A stretch of 64,000 bases of DNA. It comes from Cellulophaga baltica (GTDB lineage: Bacteria; Bacteroidota; Bacteroidia; Flavobacteriales; Flavobacteriaceae). The notes beneath the pieces were generated by a model. The model did no database searches and was not told where the DNA came from. It worked only from the letters and a program-made list of their open reading frames with translations. Where the stretch lies: contig NZ_FNBD01000008.1 of NCBI RefSeq assembly GCF_900102165.1, positions 186,001 through 250,000 of the forward strand, given 5' to 3'. Both the position numbers and the translations under genes were made by a program. Below are positions 17,756-27,347 of this stretch, piece after piece; within the stretch, counting starts at the first letter, position 1; each line of letters opens with the position of its first letter.

Positions 17756-18532
17756 ATGAATAAATTAGACCATATAGAGAATGAGCTTGCCGACTTAAGG
17801 CTACAATTAAAATCTCATGCCCTCTATAAAAATCTTAATGATTTAGATGATGTTAAGGTTTTCATGGAACATCATGTTTTTGCTGTTTGGGACTTTATGT
17901 CGCTTTTAAAAGCATTACAGATTGACCTAACCACAACCACTACCCCATGGATTCCTAGAAAAAACGCCACTTTAGCTCGTTTTATCAATGAAATTGTTCA
18001 CGGCGAAGAAAGTGATGTGAACGAAGAAGGAATCCCAAGAAGCCATTTTGAAATGTACTTAGAGGCCATGGATCAAATTGGTGCTAGTACCACAACTATA
18101 GCCTCATTTATTAAAGCGATTGAAAATGGTACTGCTGTGACAAGCGCATTAGAAGCAAGTGCAATTGACTCCTCTGTTATTAATTTTGTTAACTTTTCAT
18201 TTGATGCTATTGCCACTAAAAAAACGCATGTAGTGGCTTCTGCCTTTACTTTTGGTCGCGAAGACTTAATTCCAGATATGTTTTTTGAAATCTTAAAGCA
18301 AGCTGACAAAGAGAATACACATTATAATAAATTGAGGTACTATTTAGAGCGCCATATAGAATTAGATGGCGATGAACACGGTCCGCTTTCTTTAAAAATG
18401 ATTTCAGAATTATGTGGGGATGATGAGACAAAATGGAAGGAAACATTAGGTAGCGCTAAGGAGGCCTTGCAAAAGCGGATTGAATTATGGGATGGAATAA
18501 CTAAAATAATTCTAACGAAAAAAAACGCTTAG
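17756..18532 (+). CDS. DUF3050 family protein (heme-oxygenase-like fold)
   Basis: This 258-residue helical protein has the DUF3050 signature segments: [19 protein letters not shown] near residue 37, [19 protein letters not shown] near 61, [10 protein letters not shown] near 100 and [15 protein letters not shown] near 197. The last supplies conserved His, Glu and Asp residues. DUF3050 falls in the heme-oxygenase/TenA-like superfamily, whose members act on cofactors or bind di-metal centres. No reaction has been assigned as far as I know. The next gene starts five bases after the stop, so they form a two-gene operon. Confidence 0.88.
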   Translation: MNKLDHIENELADLRLQLKSHALYKNLNDLDDVKVFMEHHVFAVWDFMSLLKALQIDLTTTTTPWIPRKNATLARFINEIVHGEESDVNEEGIPRSHFEMYLEAMDQIGASTTTIASFIKAIENGTAVTSALEASAIDSSVINFVNFSFDAIATKKTHVVASAFTFGREDLIPDMFFEILKQADKENTHYNKLRYYLERHIELDGDEHGPLSLKMISELCGDDETKWKETLGSAKEALQKRIELWDGITKIILTKKNA

Positions 18533-18536
18533 AAAA

Positions 18537-19022
18537 ATGAACTACCGCATTGAAAAACTTCCTGAAATAAAACTAGCAGGCAAACAATTAACCATGTCTT
18601 TTGCTCATGACAGAACTCCTGAACTCTGGAAAAGTTTTATGCCTTTTAAAAAATTGATTTCAAATAGTGCTGCTCCAGATTTATACAGTATGCAACGGTA
18701 TACAAATACTTTCAGTTATCAAGATTTTGATCCTAACACCCCCTTTACCAAATGGGCGGCTATAGCCGTTACTAGCTTTGACAATATACCTGACATTTTT
18801 GAAACCTACACCCTTCAGGGTGGCTTGTATGCCGTGTTTAAACACGTAGGGTCTGCCATGGAGTTTAGAAAAACTTTTGATGCTATTTTCTTAGCATGGT
18901 TACCTACCTCAGATTACCTCATTGATGATCGGGAACATTTTGAATTATTAGGTGAAAAATATAGCAATACGGCTCTAGATTCAGAAGAAGAAATTTGGAT
19001 TCCTATCCGATTGAAAAACTAA
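18537..19022 (+). CDS. GyrI-like / AraC effector-binding-domain protein
   Basis: The 161 residues match stand-alone GyrI-like (SOUL/AraC E-binding) proteins: IEKLPEIKLAGKQLTMSF at the start, then FTKWAAIAVTSFDNIP, a YTLQGGLYAVFKHVG strand, AWLPTSDYLIDDREHFELL, and EEIWIPIR at the end. Such domains bind small hydrophobic ligands or gyrase; the ligand here is unknown. It is co-transcribed with the DUF3050 gene. It converges with the gene at 19044 with only 21 bases between stops and no obvious terminator. Confidence 0.85.
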   Translation: MNYRIEKLPEIKLAGKQLTMSFAHDRTPELWKSFMPFKKLISNSAAPDLYSMQRYTNTFSYQDFDPNTPFTKWAAIAVTSFDNIPDIFETYTLQGGLYAVFKHVGSAMEFRKTFDAIFLAWLPTSDYLIDDREHFELLGEKYSNTALDSEEEIWIPIRLKN

Positions 19023-19043
19023 ATTAATTTACCCCGTAAAGAA

Positions 19044-19607
19044 TTAGAATCTATAGCCAATCCTTAGATGTAAATTTACAGCAACCTCACCTTCGTTCTC
19101 TAGGTAGCCCGCCTGTTTAGCAAAAGTGTATTGATAACCAATACCTATCCCTGTCTCATACATAACATGTTTACCAATAGGTCTTCTAATACCCCAAGTA
19201 GGAATAATTGATATATCACTAATAACCCTAATATTTTCGTAATTAGAGATGACAAACCAATCTGGATGATAGGACGTTTTTAAGCCGATAAAATTTCCGC
19301 TGTTCCCATCAATTCTTCGTGATTTATGCATTCGTTTATTCAAATTATAATACAATCTTGGCTCTAAGGTCAATACCGGTGTTAATAAAAACCCTGTTTC
19401 ATCATAAAAATCTCCACCCCAAATTCCTGTATCAAAACCTATTTCGGAACGTAAGGCTATTGTAGTTGATAATTTTGATTCGTTTTGCACCCAAATTCCA
19501 AGAAATCCTGTTTGAATGCTGTAGGTAGATTGCTCCACACTTGCACTTTGAGCATGCACTAGTAAACTAAAGCTACAGAAAGCTAATGTTGCTAAAAATA
19601 TTTTCAT
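19044..19607 (-). CDS. Secreted hypothetical protein, probable small outer-membrane beta-barrel
   Basis: This 187-residue protein has a signal peptide (1-19, ending LLVHAQ). The mature part has alternating amphipathic strands and ends in VNLHLRIGYRF with a terminal Phe, the usual end of an outer-membrane beta-barrel. No enzyme motif is seen. It is a single-gene unit on the minus strand, divergent from panB across a 195-base AT-rich gap. Confidence 0.72.
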   Translation of the reverse strand: MKIFLATLAFCSFSLLVHAQSASVEQSTYSIQTGFLGIWVQNESKLSTTIALRSEIGFDTGIWGGDFYDETGFLLTPVLTLEPRLYYNLNKRMHKSRRIDGNSGNFIGLKTSYHPDWFVISNYENIRVISDISIIPTWGIRRPIGKHVMYETGIGIGYQYTFAKQAGYLENEGEVAVNLHLRIGYRF

Positions 19608-19802
19608 TTTCTATATTTTAAGAGGGTTATGATGAGTCTATCCTTAGGACACAAGAATTATGCCGAATTTAATCTATGAAAAAGTACGCACCATTCTTAG
19701 CATTTACTTTTTACACCGCAATAAAAAATTAAAACTGAAATACATCAAGCTCATAAAACCGAATCAATTTCCTTACTTTTAACGCACCAAATAAAAGAAC
19801 TA

Positions 19803-20621
19803 ATGTCTGTTGCAAAAAAAGAATACAAAAGAGTGACTGTTAAATCTCTTGTAGAGATGAAAAAGAACGGTGAAAAAATTTCAATGTTAACAGCCTATGA
19901 TTATTCTATGGCTAAAATTGTTGATGCCGCCAATGTAGATGTTATCCTTGTTGGAGACTCTGCTAGTAACGTAATGGCAGGACACGAAACTACCCTACCT
20001 ATTACTTTAGATCAAATGATTTATCATGCATCATCTGTAATAAGAGCTGTAAATAGAGCTTTAGTTGTTGTAGATATTCCTTTTGGAAGCTACCAAAGTG
20101 ACCCTAAAGAAGCTTTACGTTCGGCTATTAGAATCATGAAAGAAAGTGGTGGTCATGCCGTTAAAGTTGAAGGTGGTTTAGAAATTAAAGAATCTGTGAA
20201 GAGAATATTAAACGCAGGGATTCCTGTCATGGGGCATTTAGGCCTAACCCCTCAATCTATTTATAAATTTGGAACCTATACTGTACGTGCCAAAGAAGAG
20301 GAAGAAGCTAAAAAGCTAAAAGAAGACGCCTTAATGCTTGAAAAAGCTGGATGTTTTGCTATCGTTTTAGAAAAAATTCCCGCAACTTTAGCAAAAGAAG
20401 TAGCTGAGTTAGTAAATATTCCTGTTATAGGAATAGGCGCAGGTAATGGTGTAGATGGCCAAGTTTTAGTAGTTCATGATTTAGTTGGACTTACTCAAGA
20501 ATTTAATCCAAGGTTCTTACGTAGGTATATGAATTTATTTGAAGAAATGGGGAAAGCTATTTCTGACTACGTTTCTGATGTAAAAAGCAGAGATTTCCCT
20601 AGTGATGATGAGCAGTACTAG
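19803..20621 (+). CDS. panB: 3-methyl-2-oxobutanoate hydroxymethyltransferase PanB
   Basis: PanB makes ketopantoate from 2-oxoisovalerate and methylene-tetrahydrofolate, the first step of pantothenate and CoA synthesis. The 272 residues have the full TIM-barrel set: [39 protein letters not shown] with the Mg-binding Asp, [30 protein letters not shown] with the catalytic Glu, and [15 protein letters not shown]. The length fits exactly. lspA starts 64 bases downstream on the same strand. Confidence 0.97.
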   Translation: MSVAKKEYKRVTVKSLVEMKKNGEKISMLTAYDYSMAKIVDAANVDVILVGDSASNVMAGHETTLPITLDQMIYHASSVIRAVNRALVVVDIPFGSYQSDPKEALRSAIRIMKESGGHAVKVEGGLEIKESVKRILNAGIPVMGHLGLTPQSIYKFGTYTVRAKEEEEAKKLKEDALMLEKAGCFAIVLEKIPATLAKEVAELVNIPVIGIGAGNGVDGQVLVVHDLVGLTQEFNPRFLRRYMNLFEEMGKAISDYVSDVKSRDFPSDDEQY

Positions 20622-20685
20622 CTTTTAAACAATATAACAGTAGCCCCATACAAATAGTAAACTTTTTAATATTTTATTTAATTTT

Positions 20686-21165
20686 TTGAAAAAAATAGCC
20701 ATTCTCATTCTCGTTCTTTTAAACATTGGTTGTGATCAAATCAGTAAAAAGATGGTCCGTAACACCGTAGACAAAAACGATTATATTCAATTAGTACAAG
20801 ACAATTTTATTCTTACAAATGTAGAAAATACGGGAGCTATGCTTGGTTTTGGACAAAGCTTCCCTCCCCTATTAAAAATAATTTTGTTGCAAATTTTACC
20901 GGTGCTCGTTTTAGTGTTTATTCTTATCAATATCTTGAGAAAAACACATTTAAATAAATGGTTAATTGTTGCTTTTTCTTGCGTCATTGGTGGCGGAATT
21001 GGAAATTTAATGGATCGGATTGCTTTTGGTAGTGTTACTGATTTTTTCATCATTAAACTAGGCTTCTTCAAGACAGGAATCTTTAACATGGCCGATGTTT
21101 CGGTCACTGTTGGTGTTATTCTTATTTTTATTTTAAGCATGCGTTATAAAAACCTTCAATTTTAG
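20686..21165 (+). CDS. lspA: Lipoprotein signal peptidase LspA (TTG start)
   Basis: LspA is the aspartic protease that removes the signal peptide from diacylated prolipoproteins in the inner membrane. The 159 residues have four membrane segments, the DQISK motif after the first helix, TNVENTGAMLGFG, and the two catalytic Asp in GNLMDRIAFGSVTDFF and FNMADVSVTVG. The start is TTG at 20686. The next ATG (20752) would delete the first helix and the DQISK motif, so TTG is preferred. The stop overlaps the GTG of the next gene by one base. Confidence 0.94.
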   Translation: MKKIAILILVLLNIGCDQISKKMVRNTVDKNDYIQLVQDNFILTNVENTGAMLGFGQSFPPLLKIILLQILPVLVLVFILINILRKTHLNKWLIVAFSCVIGGGIGNLMDRIAFGSVTDFFIIKLGFFKTGIFNMADVSVTVGVILIFILSMRYKNLQF

Positions 21166-21863
21166 TGGATAACAAAACACTTTCTACCGCCAAAAATCTT
21201 CTAGTCATCTACGAAGACAATCATTTAATTGCTATAAATAAGCGCCCTGGAGATATTGTTCAAGGAGATAAAACTGGCGACGTTCCTTTAAGTGATGTGG
21301 TCAAAGAATACATCAAAATAAAATATAATAAACCAGGTAATGTATATCTCGGTGTTGCCCACCGCTTAGACAGACCCACTTCAGGCATTGTTGTATTTGC
21401 TAAAACATCAAAAGCATTACCTCGATTAAATAAGTTGTTTGCAGAAAAAGACGCAAAGAAGACCTATTGGGCTGTGGTAAAAAATCAGCCACCAAAACAA
21501 AAAGATTTGCTTACCCATTGGCTAAAACGTAATACCAAGCAGAATAAATCTTACGCAAATACTAAAGAAGTTCCGGAAAGCAAAAAAGCCATTCTAAGTT
21601 ATACCGTTGCTAAGAAACTTGATAATTATTTTCTTTTAGAGATTGATCTACATACCGGAAGACATCATCAAATTCGTGCACAACTAACAGCAATTGGTTG
21701 CGTAATTAAGGGCGATTTAAAATACGGTGCAGATCGCAGCAATAAAGATGGAAGCATTCACCTACACGCAAGAAAACTATCGTTTATACATCCTGTAAAA
21801 AAAGAAGCCATCACCATTCTTGCCGAACCACCTAATGAGCCTATCTGGAATGCATGTTTGTAA
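21165..21863 (+). CDS. RluA-family pseudouridine synthase (GTG start)
   Basis: This 232-residue protein makes pseudouridine in rRNA or tRNA. The catalytic motif is HRLDRPTSGIVVFAKT (Asp in HRLD, about residue 68), and later ETDL-type strand residues appear in LLEIDLHTGRHHQIRAQL. No S4 domain precedes the catalytic domain, and the target base cannot be told. The start is GTG in the overlap TAGTG with lspA; no in-frame ATG lies near, and the family N-terminus YEDNHLIAINKRPGDIVQ needs this start. The order panB-lspA-pseudouridine synthase suggests one operon. Confidence 0.93.
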   Translation: MDNKTLSTAKNLLVIYEDNHLIAINKRPGDIVQGDKTGDVPLSDVVKEYIKIKYNKPGNVYLGVAHRLDRPTSGIVVFAKTSKALPRLNKLFAEKDAKKTYWAVVKNQPPKQKDLLTHWLKRNTKQNKSYANTKEVPESKKAILSYTVAKKLDNYFLLEIDLHTGRHHQIRAQLTAIGCVIKGDLKYGADRSNKDGSIHLHARKLSFIHPVKKEAITILAEPPNEPIWNACL

Positions 21864-21893
21864 ATTTTCTTACTTTTAAAGAAATACGACACT

Positions 21894-22427
21894 ATGATCT
21901 TCTTTAGAAAAATTACCCTAATCGTAATTATTACATGCTTTACTTCTTGTGGCAGTCACAACAGTATGGAAAATTTCTATGCTGCCCATAAGAATGACAA
22001 TCAAGTTAGTGCCGTGAGAGTGCCACAATTTATGCTTAGCCTCTTGAGTGGTATTTCTCCTGAAATTGAAGCCCTAATCGGAGACACCAAGGATCTTCGC
22101 TATATTAAGTTTCCAAGCACTACTGCAGATAAAACTGATTTTCTCAATACCCAAATGAATATCATAGCGGGATCTAAATTTATTGAAATATACCGTAAAA
22201 ATGATGACTTAAAACGTAGTGTGATTGCTGTGAGAGAACGCAAAAATGTGGTCAAAGAAATATTGATTTACAACAACAATGCACAGCAAGCTACTTTCCT
22301 TTATTTTAATGGGAATTTTGACCCTATAAAAGTACGGGAAATGGCTCAGAATGCAAAATTCGACGAGCTAACCAATGGTTTAATTCAGCAATTCAATATC
22401 CAGAGCTCTGCAATTAGAAATGATTAA
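21894..22427 (+). CDS. DUF4252 lipoprotein
   Basis: This 177-residue lipoprotein has a signal peptide with lipobox FTSC (Cys at about residue 19), to be processed by enzymes such as the LspA encoded just upstream. The mature part carries the DUF4252 pattern: LLSGISPEIEALIGDTKDLRYIKF, a phosphodegenerate repeat around EILIYNNNAQQATFLYFNGNF, and a C-terminal helix. Function is unknown. It starts 30 bases after the pseudouridine synthase and converges with the EamA gene; the stops are one base apart. Confidence 0.86.
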   Translation: MIFFRKITLIVIITCFTSCGSHNSMENFYAAHKNDNQVSAVRVPQFMLSLLSGISPEIEALIGDTKDLRYIKFPSTTADKTDFLNTQMNIIAGSKFIEIYRKNDDLKRSVIAVRERKNVVKEILIYNNNAQQATFLYFNGNFDPIKVREMAQNAKFDELTNGLIQQFNIQSSAIRND

Positions 22428-22428
22428 G

Positions 22429-23292
22429 CTACGCTTTTTTTGAGGAGCGGATACTTTCAATCACTACAGAACTTAGAATTAAGACACCCCCAATAAGAGT
22501 GTTTATTTTAGGAAATTCGCTTAGAAAAATTGCCCCTAAAAGAATTCCATAAATAGGCTGAACGCTACTCAAAATACTTACGGTGGTAATCGAGAAGTTT
22601 TTAAAACTATTCAAAAATAAGGTATGCCCTATAGCGGTAGTTAGTAATGCCAAAACAGCCAATCCTTTCCATTCACTCAACACCACATCTAACTGCACCG
22701 TACTATAGAACGAAGATAGCAATACACTAATCACTAATAATTGATAACACATTAACATGGAGCCATTATATTTGGCTGCTTTCGCTTTAAGCAATAAATT
22801 CCGTAGCGAATAAAATAAGGCTGACAAGGTTCCTACACCAACCGCAAGGGTATAATCATTGCCTACATCAAAACTAGGCACTAGAAAATAAATTCCTGCT
22901 AAAACAAGTAGCGCCAAAACCAAATGTATTTTTTGAAATTTGGTTTTCAGTAATAAGGGTTCTAGAAAAGCGGTTAATATTGGATAGGTAAACAGAGAGA
23001 TCATCCCTATAGCGACATTAGACAAGCGCAATGCATAGAAATAGGTAATCCAATGAAGTCCCAATAGAACACCACTAACTAAGACCGCTCCCAAATCTTT
23101 CTTTGGCACCCGAAGCGATATCTTCTTCCACTTACAAAAAAGGAATAATAACACCACCGCAATGACCGCTCTTACCCCAATAGTTACCGGTACTGGTAAA
23201 TTCACATACCTTCCTAGAGCACCAGAAGTACTCACAAAAAGCATGGCTAAATTTAATTCTACTAAATGATTAAGATGATTGGGATTCTTCAA
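22429..23292 (-). CDS. EamA-family drug/metabolite transporter
   Basis: This 287-residue inner-membrane protein has about ten transmembrane helices arranged as two EamA repeats (about 8-135 and 145-282). Typical segments are GVLLGLHWITYFYALRLSNVAIGMI in the first half and LLTTAIGHTLFLNSFK with SSVQPIYGILLGAIFLSE in the second. EamA carriers export amino acids, metabolites or drugs; the substrate is not predictable. The gene upstream on this strand ends ten bases earlier, so they are co-transcribed. Confidence 0.93.
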   Translation of the reverse strand: MKNPNHLNHLVELNLAMLFVSTSGALGRYVNLPVPVTIGVRAVIAVVLLFLFCKWKKISLRVPKKDLGAVLVSGVLLGLHWITYFYALRLSNVAIGMISLFTYPILTAFLEPLLLKTKFQKIHLVLALLVLAGIYFLVPSFDVGNDYTLAVGVGTLSALFYSLRNLLLKAKAAKYNGSMLMCYQLLVISVLLSSFYSTVQLDVVLSEWKGLAVLALLTTAIGHTLFLNSFKNFSITTVSILSSVQPIYGILLGAIFLSEFPKINTLIGGVLILSSVVIESIRSSKKA

Positions 23293-23302
23293 AAAATGTG
23301 GT

Positions 23303-24847
23303 CTATCGCGTTAAAGTAGCAGCTTTCTCTTTTATGATTTGTGCCACTGGTTTATTCTCTAAATGACTTTCTAACCACGATAATATATCTAAATATAAAA
23401 AGGCCCTTTTCTCATAAGGATGATCCTCATATTTTTTAAGTGAATCATATAATTTCTGAAACTCATTTCGCAATTCGTTTGGATAGATATCTCCTAAACC
23501 ACGTAAAAATTTAATCATCTCCTTCTGAACAGCATGCAAATCGTTCATTTTTAATAAAAACTTATACGTACTTTTTAATTGCACCTCTAAATGATAATCC
23601 ATTCCTGCTTCATAATGAGCCACCAGACTTAAAACACGTGCAAAGCACATTAAGTCCTCACGCATTTTAAGGTTTTTATTATTTATAATTTTCTTCAAAT
23701 AAGAAATACAGGTCTTATTATCTCCCATTCCAAAATACAAACAAGCTATTTTGTAATAGAATAACATGATGTGGTGTTCATCGATACGGTCTTTGTGTTT
23801 TACAATTCCGTATTCAATAATTTTCACCAAATACACCCCTTTCTCAAAGGTACCTTCTAAGAAATGAAGGTTTAATTTATTGCTATTGATGTATAAAAAA
23901 GCTAAGGAGGTTACATTGTCATTTTGAGGGAAATCTTTCTCATTGATAGTAACTTCTAAATGCTCTAAAACTTCTTTAAATTGAGAACTGTAGCGTACAT
24001 AAAAAAGCGACTCTAATAAATAATTATTCCCCTTTAAATAAAATACAGGGTTTAAATAGATCATTTCTTTATGTTCATAAAACAAATCTGACCATTTACT
24101 AGCATATTTATAACAAGATAAAAAATCCTGTATTAAAAAACTATACCATAAATGTGCCTTGTACAACCATAATTTTTCCCGAAAACCTAAATTTTCAATT
24201 TTATACTTAGGCAAATGACTCTCAAAATATTTTTTTACAAATTGATAATCTTCATCACTACGTACGTAGCCCATCTTTAGCATTTGACCATACAGTTGCA
24301 AAGACAAATTAGACAACTTACTCGTCATCACATTCTGAGCAGAAAGTTCTTTAGCTTGTACCGCTAGTTCATCTGCACGATCTGGAATACTACGTGTAAT
24401 ATATTGAGTTTCAATAATTTTCTCGAGCTCCACAATTTCATAAGCTATATTCTTTTCTTCATTCTCTATGGCTGTAGCTTTTGCTTTATCTAAAATTTTA
24501 AGACTCTGCTTATACAAGCCTTTTTGATAAAGAATAGTGGCAAAATCTAATTGTTCTCTAATTTGAACACGTATATTTTGGTTTACAGGGTTTAACCGCA
24601 GGCTTATTAAAATTTGTTTATATAGGTGTGCTTTTAAGTTGGAAAGCTGCGCTTTTTTAACAATTCCTGTTTCTAGAATAACTTTTTCATCATATTCCCT
24701 TACTTTATCTAACAAATTAAACAATGCTAGAAATTTAGCATCGGTATTCACCCCTAAACGACCTACATATAATTTAAACTGTCGTTTTTCTGACTTAGAA
24801 AGTGATTTTATAAGAACAAATAAAGAATCTTTATTGGCATTTGTCAT
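23303..24847 (-). CDS. Conserved hypothetical alpha-helical repeat protein
   Basis: This 514-residue soluble protein has no signal peptide or membrane segment. It is almost entirely helical, with TPR-like pairs (for example ILYQKGLYKQSLKILDKAK near residue 110), and starts LFVLIKSLSKSEKRQFKLYV, a segment I recall as conserved in Bacteroidota proteins of unknown function. No catalytic motif is visible; a scaffold or protein-interaction role is a guess from the fold. It shares a transcript with the EamA transporter and is divergent from leuA across 146 bases. Confidence 0.8.
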   Translation of the reverse strand: MTNANKDSLFVLIKSLSKSEKRQFKLYVGRLGVNTDAKFLALFNLLDKVREYDEKVILETGIVKKAQLSNLKAHLYKQILISLRLNPVNQNIRVQIREQLDFATILYQKGLYKQSLKILDKAKATAIENEEKNIAYEIVELEKIIETQYITRSIPDRADELAVQAKELSAQNVMTSKLSNLSLQLYGQMLKMGYVRSDEDYQFVKKYFESHLPKYKIENLGFREKLWLYKAHLWYSFLIQDFLSCYKYASKWSDLFYEHKEMIYLNPVFYLKGNNYLLESLFYVRYSSQFKEVLEHLEVTINEKDFPQNDNVTSLAFLYINSNKLNLHFLEGTFEKGVYLVKIIEYGIVKHKDRIDEHHIMLFYYKIACLYFGMGDNKTCISYLKKIINNKNLKMREDLMCFARVLSLVAHYEAGMDYHLEVQLKSTYKFLLKMNDLHAVQKEMIKFLRGLGDIYPNELRNEFQKLYDSLKKYEDHPYEKRAFLYLDILSWLESHLENKPVAQIIKEKAATLTR

Positions 24848-24993
24848 CGTAAAATATATTATTTAACTACCTGTTTATCAAATACTTGAATATCCTCAAA
24901 ACCATCTAAACGTTGTAAATGATTTTATACCTCTACTTTAATTAATAGGAGTACGTCTATATTCGTATTGACTAGTAAAACTACGCAAATATA

Positions 24994-26166
24994 ATGAGCA
25001 AAGATATAGTACAAATATTTGATACCACACTAAGAGACGGAGAACAAGTTCCTGGATGTAAATTAGACACCACCCAAAAATTGGTGATTGCAGAACGTCT
25101 TGAGCTTCTTGGCGTAGATGTCATAGAAGCAGGCTTTCCTGTTTCTAGTCCTGGTGATTTTAAATCTGTTCAAGAAATCGCAAAACTTGTTAAAAATGCA
25201 ACCGTATGCGGATTAACAAGAGCTGTAAAAAAAGATATAGAAGTTGCTGCAGAAGCTTTAAAATTTGCTAAGCGACCAAGAATACATACGGGAATAGGAA
25301 CTTCTGAATCTCATATAAAATTTAAGTTTAACTCTAACAAAGATGCTATTATAGAACGTGCTGTAGAGGCGGTTTCTTATGCAAAATCTTTTGTGGAAGA
25401 TGTAGAATTTTATGCTGAAGATGCCGGTAGAACAGATAATGAGTTTTTAGCTCGAGTCTGTGAAGCGGTGATTAAAGCTGGAGCAACGGTACTTAACATT
25501 CCTGATACAACAGGATATTGCTTACCAGATGAATATGGTGCTAAAATTAAGTACCTATATGAAAATGTAAAAGGAATTGACAGAGCCATTCTTTCCTGTC
25601 ACTGTCATAATGATTTAGGTTTAGCTACAGCAAACTCTATTGCTGGTGTTATTAATGGTGCAAGACAAATTGAATGTACCATAAACGGTATTGGCGAACG
25701 CGCTGGTAATACCGCTTTAGAAGAAGTTGTCATGATCTTAAGACAACACCCTACCCTAGGTTTAGACACCAATATTAATAGTAAATTATTGAACGATACA
25801 AGCCGTATGGTCTCTCAGAAAATGGGAATGATGGTACAGCCTAACAAAGCAATTGTAGGCGCAAATGCCTTTGCACATAGTTCTGGTATTCACCAGGATG
25901 GTGTGATTAAAAATAGGGAAACCTATGAAATCATTGATCCTTTAGATGTTGGCGTTGATGAATCTTCCATAGTACTAACAGCAAGAAGTGGTAGAGCTGC
26001 TTTGGCGTATAGAGCAAAAATTGTCGGTTATGAATTAACCAAAAAACAATTGGATATTGTTTATGAGGAGTTTTTGAAATATGCGGATAAAAAGAAAGAA
26101 ATAGTTGATGAAGATATTCATGAAATTATTGAAACAAGTAATATTAATATTGAAAGCGTCGCCTAA
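24994..26166 (+). CDS. leuA: 2-isopropylmalate synthase, short form without regulatory domain
   Basis: LeuA condenses acetyl-CoA with 2-oxoisovalerate, the first step of leucine synthesis. The 390 residues contain the catalytic TIM barrel: [13 protein letters not shown] with the metal-binding Asp, [27 protein letters not shown] with the metal-binding His pair, [10 protein letters not shown], and the linker segment [10 protein letters not shown]. The C-terminal LeuA allosteric domain of classical enzymes (about 510 residues) is missing, so leucine feedback may be absent or differ. Citramalate or homocitrate synthase is less likely because leuB follows directly (stop and start overlap in TAATG). 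leuC and leuD are not in the window. Confidence 0.92.
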   Translation: MSKDIVQIFDTTLRDGEQVPGCKLDTTQKLVIAERLELLGVDVIEAGFPVSSPGDFKSVQEIAKLVKNATVCGLTRAVKKDIEVAAEALKFAKRPRIHTGIGTSESHIKFKFNSNKDAIIERAVEAVSYAKSFVEDVEFYAEDAGRTDNEFLARVCEAVIKAGATVLNIPDTTGYCLPDEYGAKIKYLYENVKGIDRAILSCHCHNDLGLATANSIAGVINGARQIECTINGIGERAGNTALEEVVMILRQHPTLGLDTNINSKLLNDTSRMVSQKMGMMVQPNKAIVGANAFAHSSGIHQDGVIKNRETYEIIDPLDVGVDESSIVLTARSGRAALAYRAKIVGYELTKKQLDIVYEEFLKYADKKKEIVDEDIHEIIETSNINIESVA

Positions 26167-27284
26167 TGAATATTAATATTGCTCTTTTACCAGGAGATGG
26201 TATTGGCCCAGAAGTTATCGCACAAGCAGTAAAATGTTTAAAAGCGGTAGAGGAAACATTTGGCCATCAATTTTCATTTACTACAGAACTTATTGGCGGT
26301 GCGGCTATATTGGAAACCAAAAAAGCACTCCCAGAAAAAACTATAAAGCTTTGTTTAGAATCTGATGCCGTACTTTTTGGAGCTATTGGCTTACCAGAAT
26401 ATGACAACAATCCTGACGCCAAAATTAGACCAGAAAATGGTTTATTTGAATTGCGTAAGGCATTAGGAGTTTTTACAAATATTAGACCGGTAGCTGTGTT
26501 TCCTACCTTATTAAAAAAATCTCCTTTAAAAGAAGCCGTTTTAAAAGGAACAGACTTTGTAATTTACAGAGAACTTACTGGCGGAATTTACGGAGGTGAA
26601 CATTCATTAAGTGATGATGGCACAGAAGCTACAGACATAGCTTCCTATACCGAAAGTGAAATTAGTAGAATTACCCATTTAGCATTTAAAGCTGCTAAAA
26701 AAAGAGGAAAAAAAATTACGCTAATCGATAAGTCTAATGTATTAGAAACTTCTAGATTATGGCGTAGAGTGGTAAAGCGTATTAGTGAGAGTTATCCTGA
26801 AGTAGCCTTAGAGTGTATTTATTTACATAATGCTATTATGCAGATGATTTTAAACCCTAGTAGGTTTGATGTAATTTTAGCTCCTAATCTTTTTGGAGAT
26901 ATTATTTCTGATCAAGCCAGTGTTATTGGAGGCTCTATAGGCTTATTGCCTTCGGCATCTATAGGAGATGGTATTGCTATGTTTGAACCTATTCACGGAT
27001 CATATCCGCAGGCTACAGGAAAAGATATTGCCAACCCAATAGCTGCTATACTTTCTGCCGCCATGTTATTACAACATTTTGGATTAGAAGAAGAATCTAG
27101 AGCAGTCGTATCTGCTGTAAATAAATCATTAAAGAAAAATATAGTTACCCCCGATATAAATTCAAAAAGCAAATATGGCACCAACGATGTGGGCGATTTT
27201 ATTGCGAACAATATTGTTGATACCGATGACAGTCTTAATATGAATTATGAAAATATTGGATTGGGTAAATCCACTATTATTTAA
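26166..27284 (+). CDS. leuB: 3-isopropylmalate dehydrogenase LeuB
   Basis: LeuB oxidises and decarboxylates 3-isopropylmalate with NAD. The 372 residues show LLPGDGIGPEV at the start, AIGLPEYDNNPDAKIRPENGLFELRKALG in the substrate region, YRELTGGIYGGEH with the catalytic Tyr, IDKSNVLETSRLWRRVV with the catalytic Lys, and APNLFGDIISDQASVIGGSIGLLPSASIG with the metal-binding Asp. The start overlaps the leuA stop by one base. A strong terminator follows at 27311. Confidence 0.97.
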   Translation: MNINIALLPGDGIGPEVIAQAVKCLKAVEETFGHQFSFTTELIGGAAILETKKALPEKTIKLCLESDAVLFGAIGLPEYDNNPDAKIRPENGLFELRKALGVFTNIRPVAVFPTLLKKSPLKEAVLKGTDFVIYRELTGGIYGGEHSLSDDGTEATDIASYTESEISRITHLAFKAAKKRGKKITLIDKSNVLETSRLWRRVVKRISESYPEVALECIYLHNAIMQMILNPSRFDVILAPNLFGDIISDQASVIGGSIGLLPSASIGDGIAMFEPIHGSYPQATGKDIANPIAAILSAAMLLQHFGLEEESRAVVSAVNKSLKKNIVTPDINSKSKYGTNDVGDFIANNIVDTDDSLNMNYENIGLGKSTII

Positions 27285-27310
27285 AAATACCCAGAATTAG
27301 TCCGTTAAAC

Positions 27311-27340
27311 GCCTTTCAAATTAAATTTTGAAAGGCTTTT
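27311..27340. terminator. Bidirectional terminator between leuB and the TlpA-like gene
   Basis: GCCTTTCAAA (27311-27320) pairs with TTTGAAAGGC (27327-27336), followed by TTTTTC on the plus strand. It lies between two convergent genes. Confidence 0.85.
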
Positions 27341-27347
27341 TCGGTTT

